From: Lachnospiraceae bacterium
GTDB lineage: Bacteria > Bacillota > Clostridia > Lachnospirales > Lachnospiraceae
Assembly (NCBI GenBank): GCA_021770755.1
Contig: JAETQI010000032.1
Span: forward strand, 1-64,000
DNA length: 64,000 nucleotides
Reading direction: 5' to 3'
Below the pieces are notes generated by a model, which saw only the letters and a list, made by a program, of their open reading frames with translations, had not been told where the DNA came from and did not search any database. Positions 25,137-34,379 of this stretch are shown here, piece by piece. Positions within the stretch are counted from its first letter, which is position 1. Every line of letters starts with the position of its first letter. A program made the translations under genes and the position numbers.

Positions 25137-25898
25137 ATGAAAGAAAAACATGAAATTCGTCTATGGGCAGTTCTATTCTGGCTCATCATATGGCAGATCA
25201 TAAGCATGTGGCTGGGCAGCGATATCCTGCTGGTGTCGCCGTTCAGGGTGCTGTGCAGGCTCGGGCAGCTAATGCTGACAGCGTCCTTCTGGAAGGCGGT
25301 CGGCTTTACGCTGTCGCGCATCGCGGCGGGCTTTTTTCTGGCGGCAATAGCCGGGGTGCTGCTGGCCGCAGTGGCATCCCGCTTTGGCAGGATCCGGGAG
25401 CTTCTTGCGCCTGCCATGCTTGCGGTCAGGTCTGTGCCGGTCGCGTCGTTTATCATATTGGCGCTGATCTGGTTTTCATCGAAAAATCTTTCTGTGCTGA
25501 TCTCATTTCTGATGGTGCTGCCGATCATCTACACCAATGTACAAAGCGGTATCAGGAGCGTTGACAGGCAGCTTCTGGAGATGGCGCAGGTGTTTCGGAT
25601 CCCGGGACGCTGCGTGATCCGGTACATCTATCTGCCGCAGGTCATGCCTTTTTTTTATTCGGCATGCAGCGTGGCACTCGGGATGAGCTGGAAGGCGGGG
25701 GCGGCTGCGGAAGTGATCGGCATGCCAGGAGGATCGGTCGGGGAGCGTCTGCAGCAGGCAAAAGTGTATCTCGACACGCCGGATCTGTTCGCGTGGACGC
25801 TGGTGGTCGTGGCAGCGAGCCTTTTTTTTGAGAAATTCGTATTATATCTGGTGGATAGGATTGCCAAAGCGTGCAGCGCGATGCGCGCGGGAAGATAG
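25137..25898 (+). CDS. ABC importer permease (SsuC/TauC-like)
   Basis: This 253-aa membrane component has hydrophobic segments near residues 9-28, 63-88, 95-120, 125-140, 170-195 and 220-240. The coupling loop LLEMAQVFRIPGRCVIRYIYLPQVMP is typical of BPD_transp_1 permeases of the sulfonate/taurine/nitrate type. It follows the binding-protein gene by 22 bp. The acetyltransferase gene starts soon after its stop, and the ATPase gene follows that. Substrate is unknown. Confidence 0.88.
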   Translation: MKEKHEIRLWAVLFWLIIWQIISMWLGSDILLVSPFRVLCRLGQLMLTASFWKAVGFTLSRIAAGFFLAAIAGVLLAAVASRFGRIRELLAPAMLAVRSVPVASFIILALIWFSSKNLSVLISFLMVLPIIYTNVQSGIRSVDRQLLEMAQVFRIPGRCVIRYIYLPQVMPFFYSACSVALGMSWKAGAAAEVIGMPGGSVGERLQQAKVYLDTPDLFAWTLVVVAASLFFEKFVLYLVDRIAKACSAMRAGR

Positions 25899-25940
25899 GC
25901 AGTGGCGCAAAAAGGCAGCAGGGAGAGGAGACGGACAGAA

Positions 25941-26624
25941 ATGGAAGAAGTGGAAGGAATGGAAAAAATGGAATTGAGGGAGCTTTCGCCAGAGCAGATG
26001 ACAGAGATATATGATCAGTATATGGTGATCGATTTTCCGCAGGACGAGCTCAAACCGCTGGAACGCATCTTATATATGATCCGGTCGGGGCTTAGCTGCG
26101 CCTATGGCATCTATGAGGGTGAGAAACTGCGGGGTTACGCGACATTTATCGTGCCGGACGGGCTGCGGTACGGACTGCTGGACTATCTGGCCGTGATAAA
26201 AGAATATCGCGGAACGGGTGTCGGGCATGTGTTTTTTGATCTGGTCGGGGACACGCTTGCCGCGAGATATCCCGCACTCAGGGGATTTTTTATCGAATCT
26301 GAGGATATAGCGTATGCGGCGGATGAGAAGGAGCGCCGGATCCGGGAGAAGCGGATTTCATTTTACGAACAGAACGGGTGTCTGCACACGCCTTTTGGAT
26401 CAAGGCTGTTTGGCGTGACCTACAGCATTCTGCTGTATGATTTTCGCGCCGCCGCCGATGCCGCCGCGTCGATCGGGGACGTGGACGGCATCTATCGCGC
26501 GATGTTCCCCAGGCATCACTATGAGCAGGATGTGAAGTTGTGGGAGATCGCAAAACCGGAGCGTATCAAAGCCCCCGTTTCGCCGCCGTCCGATCATGAA
26601 TTTTATGAGGGAAAAAATACCTGA
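25941..26624 (+). CDS. GNAT-family N-acetyltransferase inside an ABC operon
   Basis: This 227-aa protein should transfer an acyl group from acyl-CoA to a small molecule or amine. The acetyl-CoA-binding motif A is visible as LLDYLAVIKEYRGTGVGHVFFDLVGD, with the R-G-x-G-V-G pattern and the preceding beta strand. The C-terminal part (~150-225) is less standard. I chose ATG 25941, preceded by GAGAGGAGACGG; GTG 25902 would overlap the permease end region without a ribosome site. It lies between the permease and ATPase genes, so its substrate may be linked to the imported compound. That link is inference. Confidence 0.78.
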   Translation: MEEVEGMEKMELRELSPEQMTEIYDQYMVIDFPQDELKPLERILYMIRSGLSCAYGIYEGEKLRGYATFIVPDGLRYGLLDYLAVIKEYRGTGVGHVFFDLVGDTLAARYPALRGFFIESEDIAYAADEKERRIREKRISFYEQNGCLHTPFGSRLFGVTYSILLYDFRAAADAAASIGDVDGIYRAMFPRHHYEQDVKLWEIAKPERIKAPVSPPSDHEFYEGKNT

Positions 26625-26708
26625 AATATCTTGGCGATATTATTGAGGCAGATGAAGGAAGAAGTATGGCTGCGGGAAACGAAAGGATAAGGCGGTATAA
26701 GAATAAAA

Positions 26709-27293
26709 ATGGGAGATATCCATATCAGCAATTTATCAAAATCGTTTGGCGGTAAGAAGGTGTTTGACGGTCTGGATTTGACGATCAAAGGCGGAGTGAC
26801 CACCTGCATCATGGCACCCTCCGGCGCTGGGAAGACGACGCTGCTGCGGATCCTCATGGGGCTGGAAGCCGCGGACGGCGGAAGTGTGGCCGGATTGGCG
26901 GGCAGACGGTTCAGCGCCGTGTTTCAGGAGGAGCGGTTATGTGAGTACATGACGGCGGCGGACAATATCAGACTTGTCATGCCTGCGTCGTCCCTGCGTG
27001 AGATTGATACAGAGATGGACAGGCTGGGGCTGTCCGACAGCAAGGATCAGCCGGTTTCCGAACTCTCGGGCGGCATGCGCAGGCGGGTGAGCATTCTGCG
27101 GGCGCTGCTTGCGGAGTACGACGTGCTCTTTCTCGACGAGCCGTTTAAGGGGCTGGACGAGGTGCTCAAAGGGCAGGTGATGGCGTATGTGAAAGAGATG
27201 ACTGCCGGGAAGACGGTGGTCTTTGTCACACATGACAGGGCGGAGGCGGCAGTTCTGGCTGACGAGATGGCGAAAATAACGGAAACAAATTAA
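26709..27293 (+). CDS. ABC importer ATPase (SsuB/TauB-like, short)
   Basis: This 194-aa ATPase completes the importer. Walker A (MAPSGAGKTTLL), Q-loop region (AVFQEERLC), signature (ELSGGMRRRVSILRAL), Walker B (VLFLDEPFKGLD) and the switch histidine (VFVTHD) are intact. It is ~50 residues shorter than SsuB/TauB because the strand region after Walker A is compact and the C-terminus stops soon after the H-loop. No terminator is obvious within the next 60 bp. The order binding protein, permease, acetyltransferase, ATPase on one strand suggests one operon. Confidence 0.9.
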   Translation: MGDIHISNLSKSFGGKKVFDGLDLTIKGGVTTCIMAPSGAGKTTLLRILMGLEAADGGSVAGLAGRRFSAVFQEERLCEYMTAADNIRLVMPASSLREIDTEMDRLGLSDSKDQPVSELSGGMRRRVSILRALLAEYDVLFLDEPFKGLDEVLKGQVMAYVKEMTAGKTVVFVTHDRAEAAVLADEMAKITETN

Positions 27294-27423
27294 CCATTGC
27301 ATAAAAGCGGGTAGATATAGTATATTTAATGATGGAACGTGCAGGCAGAAATATGGAATTTTCCTGTCATGGTTTCGTAATTCAGAAGATCAATATATTT
27401 ACATATTATTATAGGAAGGATTG

Positions 27424-29733
27424 GTGTACAAAATGATTCAATTACTGGAGACAGGAGTTTATCTCGTAAACGGCACGGAGCTGGTCGCGGACAACGCGGA
27501 GGCGGTAGCTGCCATCAGGGCAAAGACAGGCAGGGAAGTGGACAAGGCGGAGGCATCCAGGGAGACGATCGCCTACGGCATCTTAAAGGATCACAATACT
27601 TCCGGCAATATGGACAAGCTCAGGATCAGATTCGATAAACTGACCTCACATGATATCACTTTCGTGGGCATCATACAGACAGCGCGCGCATCGGGACTCA
27701 CGAAGTTTCCCGTGCCGTATGTGCTGACCAACTGCCATAACTCGCTCTGTGCAGTGGGCGGCACGATCAATGAAGATGATCATATGTTCGGGCTAACCTG
27801 CGCGAAGCGCTACGGCGGTGTCTATGTGCCGCCTCATCAGGCAGTGATCCATCAGTATGCGCGGGAGATGCTCGCGGGCGGCGGCAGGATGATCCTCGGC
27901 TCGGATTCCCACACGCGCTACGGCGCTCTTGGCACGATGGCGATGGGCGAGGGCGGACCGGAGCTTGTCAAGCAGCTTCTGAACCAGACCTATGACATCA
28001 ATATGCCGGGCGTTGTGGCAGTTTATTTGGAGGGAGAGCCGGTCAAGGGCGTCGGACCGCAGGACGTGGCGCTTGCCATCATCGGCGCAGTGTTCAAAAA
28101 TGGCTATGTGAAAAATAAGGTGATGGAGTTTGTGGGACCGGGTGTATCGTCATTGTCGGCGGATTTCAGGATCGGCATCGATGTCATGACGACGGAGACG
28201 ACATGCCTCTCTTCGATCTGGAGAACGGACGATACCATCAAAGAATTTTACGAGATCCACGGCAGAAGCGAGGACTTTGCAGTGTTAGATCCGGGTGAGG
28301 TGGCTTACTATGACGGCTGTATCAAGGTCGACCTGGGCAGGATAAAGCCGATGATCGCGATGCCGTTCCACCCGAGCAACACCTACACGATCGAGGAGCT
28401 GAACGCGAATTTATCCGATATCCTCGACGACTGCGAGAAGAAGGCGCTCGTCAGCTTAGACGGCGCGGTGGACTTTAAACTCAGGGACAAAGTGAGGGAC
28501 GGCAGGCTCTATGTGGAGCAGGGGATCATCGCAGGCTGCGCGGGCGGCGGATTTGAGAATATCTGCGCGGCGGCGGATATTTTGGATAATGCGAGCATCG
28601 GACCGGATGAGTTTACACTGAGTGTCTACCCGGCTTCCATGCCGATCTATATGGAACTGGTGAAGAACGGCTGTGCGGCGAAGCTGATGCAGACCGGCGC
28701 GGTATTAAAGACGGCGTTCTGCGGTCCGTGCTTTGGCGCGGGGGATACGCCGGCGAACAATGCCTTTTCGATCCGCCATTCCACGAGAAACTTCCCGAAC
28801 CGCGAGGGCTCCAAGCTCCAGAGCGGACAGATCGCTTCCGTCGCGCTGATGGATGCGCGCTCGATCGCGGCGACCGCGGCAAACAAAGGTTATCTCACGC
28901 CGGCTACGGAATTTGACGGGAACTTTGCAAAGTATAAGTATTTCTTTGACAGGAAAATTTATGAGAACCGCGTGTTTGACTCCAAGGGCGTTGCCGATGA
29001 GTCGGTGGAGATCAAGTTTGGCCCGAACATCAAGGACTGGCCGGCGATGGTCGCACTCACAGACAACCTGATGTTAAAAGTCGTCTCGGAGATCCATGAT
29101 CCAGTGACGACGACAGACGAGCTGATCCCCTCCGGGGAGACGTCCTCTTACCGTTCCAACCCGCTGGGACTGGCAGAGTTCACGCTCTCGCGCAAGGATC
29201 CGAACTATGTAAGGCTCGCAAAGGAGATCCAGGTCGCGGAGCTTGCGCGGGAGGAGAAAGTATGTCCCGTACAGAAGTTCCCGGAACTCGAAGCTGCATG
29301 GCGCGTGATGAAGACGATCACGCCGGACGCGGATCGCAGCAACACGGGAATCGGCAGCACGATCTTTGCCGTGAAACCGGGTGACGGCTCTGCGAGGGAG
29401 CAGGCGGCGAGCTGCCAGAAGGTACTTGGCGGATGGGCGAACATCGCACACGAGTACGCGACCAAGCGGTACCGCTCGAACCTGATCAACTGGGGTATGC
29501 TCCCGTTCATCATCAAGGAGGGCGAGCTGCCGTTTCAGAATCTGGACTACATCTATATCCCGGGGATCCGCAAGGCGGTCGAGGAGAAGGCGGACACGAT
29601 CAAGGCTTACGTCGTGGGCGGTGCTTCCGGTGAGGAGAAAAAGACGGAATTTGAGATGACGCTCGGCGAGCTGACGGACGAGGAGCGCCAGATCATATTA
29701 AAGGGCTGTCTGATCAATTACAACCGTGTTTAA
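27424..29733 (+). CDS. Aconitase-superfamily hydratase (YbhJ-like)
   Basis: This ~770-aa protein is of the aconitase superfamily. N-terminal sequences [15 protein letters not shown] and [26 protein letters not shown] match aconitase active-site regions. The later [31 protein letters not shown] matches the cysteine/serine cluster segment. The C-terminal swivel domain has [12 protein letters not shown]. It resembles the YbhJ-like branch, whose substrate is not settled, rather than housekeeping aconitase. Start is uncertain: TTG 27421, GTG 27424 and ATG 27433 follow AGGAAGG in turn, and GTG 27424 has good spacing while [10 protein letters not shown] is a natural N-terminus. It is a single gene ending at a bidirectional terminator. 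Confidence 0.82.
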   Translation: MYKMIQLLETGVYLVNGTELVADNAEAVAAIRAKTGREVDKAEASRETIAYGILKDHNTSGNMDKLRIRFDKLTSHDITFVGIIQTARASGLTKFPVPYVLTNCHNSLCAVGGTINEDDHMFGLTCAKRYGGVYVPPHQAVIHQYAREMLAGGGRMILGSDSHTRYGALGTMAMGEGGPELVKQLLNQTYDINMPGVVAVYLEGEPVKGVGPQDVALAIIGAVFKNGYVKNKVMEFVGPGVSSLSADFRIGIDVMTTETTCLSSIWRTDDTIKEFYEIHGRSEDFAVLDPGEVAYYDGCIKVDLGRIKPMIAMPFHPSNTYTIEELNANLSDILDDCEKKALVSLDGAVDFKLRDKVRDGRLYVEQGIIAGCAGGGFENICAAADILDNASIGPDEFTLSVYPASMPIYMELVKNGCAAKLMQTGAVLKTAFCGPCFGAGDTPANNAFSIRHSTRNFPNREGSKLQSGQIASVALMDARSIAATAANKGYLTPATEFDGNFAKYKYFFDRKIYENRVFDSKGVADESVEIKFGPNIKDWPAMVALTDNLMLKVVSEIHDPVTTTDELIPSGETSSYRSNPLGLAEFTLSRKDPNYVRLAKEIQVAELAREEKVCPVQKFPELEAAWRVMKTITPDADRSNTGIGSTIFAVKPGDGSAREQAASCQKVLGGWANIAHEYATKRYRSNLINWGMLPFIIKEGELPFQNLDYIYIPGIRKAVEEKADTIKAYVVGGASGEEKKTEFEMTLGELTDEERQIILKGCLINYNRV

Positions 29734-29755
29734 TAAGGATTCAATAAAATGCAAA

Positions 29756-29786
29756 GGGCTGTCGGAAGTCTCCGGACAGCCCTTTT
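29756..29786. terminator. Bidirectional terminator between hydratase and DUF3089 genes
   Basis: An 8-bp stem (29756-29763 with 29775-29782) is followed by TTTT on the plus strand. On the minus strand the stem runs into a T-rich stretch, so it can serve both converging genes. Confidence 0.8.
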
Positions 29787-29828
29787 ATCATGCACACGGT
29801 TCCTTAGTTTGTTGGCAGGAGTATCATA

Positions 29829-30914
29829 TCAGGGAGACGGTTTATCCCCGGCGATATAATTTTCTACCCTTTGTTTTACATTTTCCCTGAGATTTTCATA
29901 ATAGAACGCATAGTCGTTGTTATGAAAACTCTCGGGTCCAAAAAGTTCTACAGCGTTCGTATAGGCGGCTTTCGCCGTACAGACCACGACGCCGCGCTCG
30001 GTGTCAAGCTGGGCGTCAGCGAGATTTCTTTTGACCACATAATAGCCGGTATTCTCGTCAAACATCCTGCTTCCAAGGTTTTCACCGGCAGCGGCATAAG
30101 TGCTGTCCCGTTTCCAGTTAATCGGATTGATGCTGATTGCGCCGTCCTCCACGACGATATTATGCTGCCCCTTATTTCCGGGTCCCTCTGTATTCCAGGA
30201 CACGATAACCCCCGTATCATCCGCGCCTTCCGCAAATTTCAGATAGGGGTGGTCTTTGAGCCAGTCCGTGGTGATGGAGTATCCGATCACATACGCGGCT
30301 ACCATGCGCTCGCGGTATTCCGGATGTGCAGCCATATATTCCCCGAGCACGATCTTTGTCATGATAGAACCCTGGGAGTGTCCGGCTATGATAAACGGCC
30401 GGCCGTTATTGTAGTGTTCGAAATAATAGTCCAGCGCTGCGTAGACATCTGTGCGCTGTTCTCTTTTCTGATACGTTTCCAGTTCCTGTGAATTCATACC
30501 TGCAACCTGATAGATATTACTCTGCCTGTAGTAAGGCGCAAACACATTGGTTGATTCTTCAAAGACGGTTGCCTGGTTTTCGTAAATGACCTGCGCCCGC
30601 TGCCGGACGGCCGGATTGTCGATCGTGCAGATCGGCAGCGCGTCCTCCGAATCATCCAGATAGCTGGTGGGATAGAGATAAAAGGTATCTGCTGCATGTG
30701 TGATCTCCGGTATGGCCATCCAGTTTTCCTTGTCCGAGTAATCGGACGGCGTACCCACAAGTCCTGTTATCACACCGCTTTGGCCCGCTTCTGTCTCAAG
30801 ACCGGATTGCGCTGTGCCGGCTGGCTCTGCTTTCCCGCATCCCATCAGGGAAATACTGAGCAGCAGACAGACGGTCATTGTCAGTATGCCTGTTTGAAAG
30901 GTCTTTTTTTTCAT
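29829..30914 (-). CDS. DUF3089 alpha/beta-hydrolase-like lipoprotein
   Basis: This is a 361-aa exported lipoprotein. The signal sequence (MKKKTFQTGILTMTVCLLLSISLMGC) gives a lipobox cysteine at 26. The domain has DTFYLYPTSYLDD, NVFAPYYRQSNIYQ, and the nucleophile elbow IIAGHSQGS with Ser180, characteristic of DUF3089. It is probably an esterase or lipase-like enzyme at the outer face of the membrane; the substrate is unknown. It is a single gene on the minus strand. Confidence 0.85.
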   Translation of the reverse strand: MKKKTFQTGILTMTVCLLLSISLMGCGKAEPAGTAQSGLETEAGQSGVITGLVGTPSDYSDKENWMAIPEITHAADTFYLYPTSYLDDSEDALPICTIDNPAVRQRAQVIYENQATVFEESTNVFAPYYRQSNIYQVAGMNSQELETYQKREQRTDVYAALDYYFEHYNNGRPFIIAGHSQGSIMTKIVLGEYMAAHPEYRERMVAAYVIGYSITTDWLKDHPYLKFAEGADDTGVIVSWNTEGPGNKGQHNIVVEDGAISINPINWKRDSTYAAAGENLGSRMFDENTGYYVVKRNLADAQLDTERGVVVCTAKAAYTNAVELFGPESFHNNDYAFYYENLRENVKQRVENYIAGDKPSP

Positions 30915-31290
30915 GGCTCACTTTTTCCTCCGTATTCTTTGAAAGTTTTACGTTTAGCATAAACATAAAATGCCCTTTTTTTCAACCCGTCAGGAACGGA
31001 TCGCGCATTTTAGAGTGCGGTTTGCAAAAAGGAGTGCACGCGTTCACATGTCAAGAGCACAGAATTGCAAAAAATGCCGAAAAAAGGCATATACAGAAGC
31101 AGTTATTAGGGATAAAAGCCGTAAGTAAATCGCTTTTGTTAAAAAATTATGAATAAAACACACAAAACACTATCATTTTTTTGAAGTTTATAGTATAATT
31201 GTAACTATTCAGAGCATGATTACGATCTGGCATTTTATGCCGGCATGTAAAATATGTTGAGCGTGCTCAAATTAGGATTGGAGGTATTTT
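30915..31290. other. Intergenic region with glgC leader signals
   Basis: No convincing gene is visible in these 376 bp between divergent genes. A TATAAT box at 31194-31199 probably starts glgC transcription, without a clear -35. In the leader an imperfect hairpin surrounds TTTTATGCCGGCAT (about 31233-31253). It is followed by ATGTTGAGCGTGCTC (31254-31268), which nearly repeats in the EAL-gene leader. Confidence 0.45.
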
Positions 31291-32496
31291 ATGGCAAAAG
31301 AAATGATTGCAATGCTACTTGCCGGCGGTCAGGGCTCGCGTCTCTACACATTGACGCAGAAGCTGGCAAAACCTGCAGTTCCGTTTGGTGGAAAGTACCG
31401 TATTATTGATTTTCCGCTGTCGAACTGTGTTAATTCAGGGATCGATACCGTAGGTATCCTTACCCAGTACCAGCCGCTTGTGTTAAATGAGTACATCGGA
31501 AACGGACAGCCCTGGGACCTGGACAGACTGCACGGCGGTGTGCATGTACTGCCGCCCTATCAGCAGGCGACAGGTTCAGACTGGTACAAGGGCACGGCAA
31601 ATGCCATTTATCAGAACATCAACTTTATCGAGCGGTATGATCCGGAGTATGTGATCATCCTGTCAGGCGACCAGATCTGCAAGCAGGATTACAGCGATTT
31701 CCTCAGATTCCACAAGGAAAAGGGCGCTGAGTTCAGCGTGGCAGTCATGGAGGTGCCGTGGGAGGAGGCAAGCCGCTTCGGACTGATGGTTGCGGACGAG
31801 AATGACAAGATCACGGAGTTCCAGGAGAAGCCAAAGGAGCCAAAGTCCAACCTGGCTTCCATGGGTATCTACATATTTAACTGGGATATCTTAAAGAAGT
31901 ATCTGATCGAGGATGAGAATGATCCGGAGTCTGAGAATGACTTTGGCAAGAACGTGATCCCAAGTCTGCTGCGTGACAATAGAGAAATGTATGCATACCA
32001 CTTCTCAGGTTACTGGAAGGATGTCGGAACCATTTCTTCTCTGTGGGAGGCAAACATGGAGGTGCTCGATCCGGAGAACAGCGGTATCAACCTGTTTGAC
32101 GATGACTGGCGCATCTACAGCAGGAACAGCGGTATGACAGGACACCGCATCGGTGAGGACGCAGTGCTCGAGAACAGCATGATCACAGACGGATGCAGCA
32201 TCGACGGCGAAGTGAAGCACTCGATCCTGTTTGCGGGCGTCAAGGTTGAGAAGGGCGCGGTGATCGAGGACGCGGTGATCATGGGCGGCAGCACGATCAG
32301 GGAAGGCGCCAAGATCAGACACTGCATCATCGCGGAGAATGTGGTGATCGAGAAGAATGCTGTCGTGGGTGAGATGCCTGACGGAAATAAGAAGGGCGTT
32401 GCGACAGTAGGCTCCAATGTGACGATCGGAGAGGGTGCGGTCGTAGGGCCTGACGCGATGGTGTCAGCAGATGTAAAGGGAGGTGACAAGGCATGA
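31291..32496 (+). CDS. glgC: Glucose-1-phosphate adenylyltransferase (GlgC)
   Basis: This 401-aa enzyme makes ADP-glucose from ATP and glucose-1-phosphate, the first committed step of glycogen synthesis. The nucleotide-binding start ([18 protein letters not shown]), the [20 protein letters not shown] segment and [20 protein letters not shown] are diagnostic. The C-terminal third is a left-handed beta-helix of hexapeptide repeats. The ribosome site GGAGG precedes ATG 31291. It overlaps glgD by 4 bp (ATGA), as in Bacillus-type glgCD pairs, where GlgD is a regulatory subunit of a heterotetramer. Confidence 0.97.
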   Translation: MAKEMIAMLLAGGQGSRLYTLTQKLAKPAVPFGGKYRIIDFPLSNCVNSGIDTVGILTQYQPLVLNEYIGNGQPWDLDRLHGGVHVLPPYQQATGSDWYKGTANAIYQNINFIERYDPEYVIILSGDQICKQDYSDFLRFHKEKGAEFSVAVMEVPWEEASRFGLMVADENDKITEFQEKPKEPKSNLASMGIYIFNWDILKKYLIEDENDPESENDFGKNVIPSLLRDNREMYAYHFSGYWKDVGTISSLWEANMEVLDPENSGINLFDDDWRIYSRNSGMTGHRIGEDAVLENSMITDGCSIDGEVKHSILFAGVKVEKGAVIEDAVIMGGSTIREGAKIRHCIIAENVVIEKNAVVGEMPDGNKKGVATVGSNVTIGEGAVVGPDAMVSADVKGGDKA

Positions 32497-33641
32497 TCAA
32501 TTCAAACGCAGATTCAGCAATGGGCATTTTGTTCCCAAACAGCTATGATTCCTTAGTGCCAGAGCTCGTCACGGAGAGACTGATGGCATCGATACCGTTT
32601 GCGAGCCGTTACAGGCTGGTAGATTTCATGCTTTCAAGCATGGTAAACTGCGGTATCGACAACATATCACTGATCGTAAAGAGAAACTATCATTCCCTGA
32701 TGGATCATCTTGGATCCGGCAGAGAGTGGGATCTGACACGCAAGAAGGGCGGTCTGAACATTATCCCTCCTTTTGCGCAGAAGACAGTGAACATATATAA
32801 CGGCAGGGTTGAGGCGATCGCGAGCATCATCGATTATCTCAAACGCCAGAAGGAAAAGTACGTCATCATGGCGGACACGAACGTTGCGGTCAATTTCAAC
32901 TTTAACAAGCTTCTGCAGCGGCATATCGACAGCGGCGCGGATGTGACGATCGCGTACACCAGGGAGGAGATCCCCAAGGCGCTGCGCGACATCGATATGA
33001 CCAAGAAAGATCTGTACTATACGCTGGATATTGACGGAGAGGGCAGGGTACAGAAGATCGTGGTGAACAATAAGGAGAGCGGTGAGCAGAATGTCTCCAT
33101 GAACATCTATGTCATCGAGAGACAGCTCCTGATCGAACAGATCCGCGAGGCGTATGTCAATGGACTTACGTACTTTGAGCGCGATATCATATCGCCGCAG
33201 CTTGACAAGCTCAATGTACAGGCTTACCAGCATGACGGCTACTATGCACGCATCCTTGACATCAACACGTATTTTGCTGAAAATATGAAGATGTTGAAGG
33301 AAGAGAACATCAACGCACTGTTCTCGCCGAATCCTGTATACACCAAGATCCGTGACGACAATCCGACAAGGTACGCGGCTGGCTCCCACGCAAAGAATGT
33401 GATGGCGGCGGACGGCTGCGTGATCGAGGGCGAAGTCGAGAACAGCATCCTGTTCAGGGGCGTCAAGATCGGCAAGGGCGCAAAGGTCAGAAACTGCGTG
33501 CTGATGCAGGATACAGTGATCGAGACCGGTGCGACAGTCGAGTACGCGATCACGGACAAGAATGTGAAGATCACCGCTTACAAGGAGTTGAAGGGTACAG
33601 AATCCTTCCCCGTATTTGTGGAAAAACGCAAAAAAGTATGA
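32493..33641 (+). CDS. glgD: Glucose-1-phosphate adenylyltransferase subunit GlgD
   Basis: This 382-aa protein is homologous to GlgC but with changed active-site sequences. The glycine-rich nucleotide loop is replaced by [18 protein letters not shown], which indicates loss of catalysis and a regulatory role. [21 protein letters not shown] keeps the family fold. A C-terminal hexapeptide beta-helix is present. The start overlaps the glgC stop (ATGA) and a GGAGG lies 5-9 nt upstream, so translation is coupled. No glycogen synthase or branching enzyme gene is in the window. Confidence 0.95.
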   Translation: MINSNADSAMGILFPNSYDSLVPELVTERLMASIPFASRYRLVDFMLSSMVNCGIDNISLIVKRNYHSLMDHLGSGREWDLTRKKGGLNIIPPFAQKTVNIYNGRVEAIASIIDYLKRQKEKYVIMADTNVAVNFNFNKLLQRHIDSGADVTIAYTREEIPKALRDIDMTKKDLYYTLDIDGEGRVQKIVVNNKESGEQNVSMNIYVIERQLLIEQIREAYVNGLTYFERDIISPQLDKLNVQAYQHDGYYARILDINTYFAENMKMLKEENINALFSPNPVYTKIRDDNPTRYAAGSHAKNVMAADGCVIEGEVENSILFRGVKIGKGAKVRNCVLMQDTVIETGATVEYAITDKNVKITAYKELKGTESFPVFVEKRKKV

Positions 33642-33651
33642 TAGATGACAA

Positions 33652-33679
33652 AACAGGAGGGGTTTTCCCTCCTGTTTTT
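33652..33679 (+). terminator. Rho-independent terminator after glgD
   Basis: A 10-bp stem (33652-33661 with 33667-33676) with loop GTTTT is followed by a T run ending at 33679. Confidence 0.9.
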
Positions 33680-33680
33680 C

Positions 33681-33720
33681 TGCTCGATCGCACAGACCCG
33701 TGCGCCATTCGCCGTTAAGT
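33681..33720. repeat. Family 1 repeat fragment B
   Basis: The sequence TGCTCGATCGCACAGACCCG joins two family-1 boundary motifs: the CTCGAT end of one unit and the GCACAGACCCGTGCG start of another. The rest of the unit is missing. Confidence 0.4.
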
Positions 33721-33911
33721 TTTTGGGGAATTGAGCCGATAATAACAATATACAAAGAAAACAGTGAGAAAATGGTCTGGTGACGCAGAGCAAGCGGAAC
33801 AGATTCTCCGCTGGCGGACTGGTCTGGTGTACGGTTGGCTGGCGTGAAAGGGACGTAACTTTTGTGGATCAGACGGGAAAGGAAGAAGCGGGGCATAATG
33901 GACATCACGAA

Positions 33912-33941
33912 ACTTCATAATGTGAGACTTCATAATGTGAG
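33912..33941 (+). repeat. Tandem 15-bp direct repeat
   Basis: ACTTCATAATGTGAG occurs twice back to back (33912-33926 and 33927-33941) in non-coding DNA between glgD and the CarD-like gene. It may be slippage; no function is visible. Confidence 0.6.
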
Positions 33942-33982
33942 GTGAGAATAGCATCAGTCCAGAGGCGGACGGGTGCTATTTT

Positions 33983-34050
33983 GTGTACACGGGCACCCGG
34001 AGGAAAAATGTTGGCGTGTGCTGACAGGTACCCGGCGCGAGAGTAGGGGA
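33983..34050. repeat. Family 1 repeat copy C
   Basis: This has GTACACGGGCACCCGGAGGA, ATGTTGGCGTGTGCTGACAG and TACCCGGCGCGAGAGTAGG, the same order of blocks as the copies at 52546 and 52638. It lies in the leader region of the CarD-like gene. Confidence 0.5.
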
Positions 34051-34070
34051 TTGGCAAGGAGGGGAACATT

Positions 34071-34379
34071 TTGTTTCAGAAGAAGGAAGTAATATACAGC
34101 GGGACGATCGGCGTGTGCATCGTGGACGATATCGTCAGGCTTGCGGACAATAAAAAGGACACATACAATTACTATCTGCTGCGATCTGTATTTGATAAGA
34201 CGAAGAAGGCATATATTCCTGTCGAAAATCACACAGTGCAGCTACGCGGCCTGATCACGCTGGAGGAGGCGCTGGCACTTTGCGATGCGTCTGATCCCAG
34301 TGAAAGGAAGGAGCAGGAACGAAAAGAAGCGGAATATGTGATCTCGAAACACGATAAAGAGCGAAAAAAGGCAAAATGA
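34071..34379 (+). CDS. Short CarD-like RNA-polymerase-binding protein
   Basis: This 102-aa protein begins MFQKKEVIYSGTIGVCIVDD and continues with YYLLRSVFDKTKKAYIPVEN. That is the pattern of the CarD/CdnL N-terminal Tudor-like domain, which binds the RNA polymerase beta subunit. The DNA-binding helical domain of full-length CarD (~160 aa) is largely missing; instead there is a short helix and a lysine/glutamate-rich tail. The start is TTG 34071, 6 nt after AAGGAGGGG. The gene follows glgCD after ~430 bp. The family call is by pattern only and the fold should be checked. Confidence 0.6.
   Translation: MFQKKEVIYSGTIGVCIVDDIVRLADNKKDTYNYYLLRSVFDKTKKAYIPVENHTVQLRGLITLEEALALCDASDPSERKEQERKEAEYVISKHDKERKKAK

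Noticed and set aside
32667-33908. 413-codon minus-strand frame over glgD
   Set aside because: It mirrors glgD, has no recognisable domain and no ribosome site.
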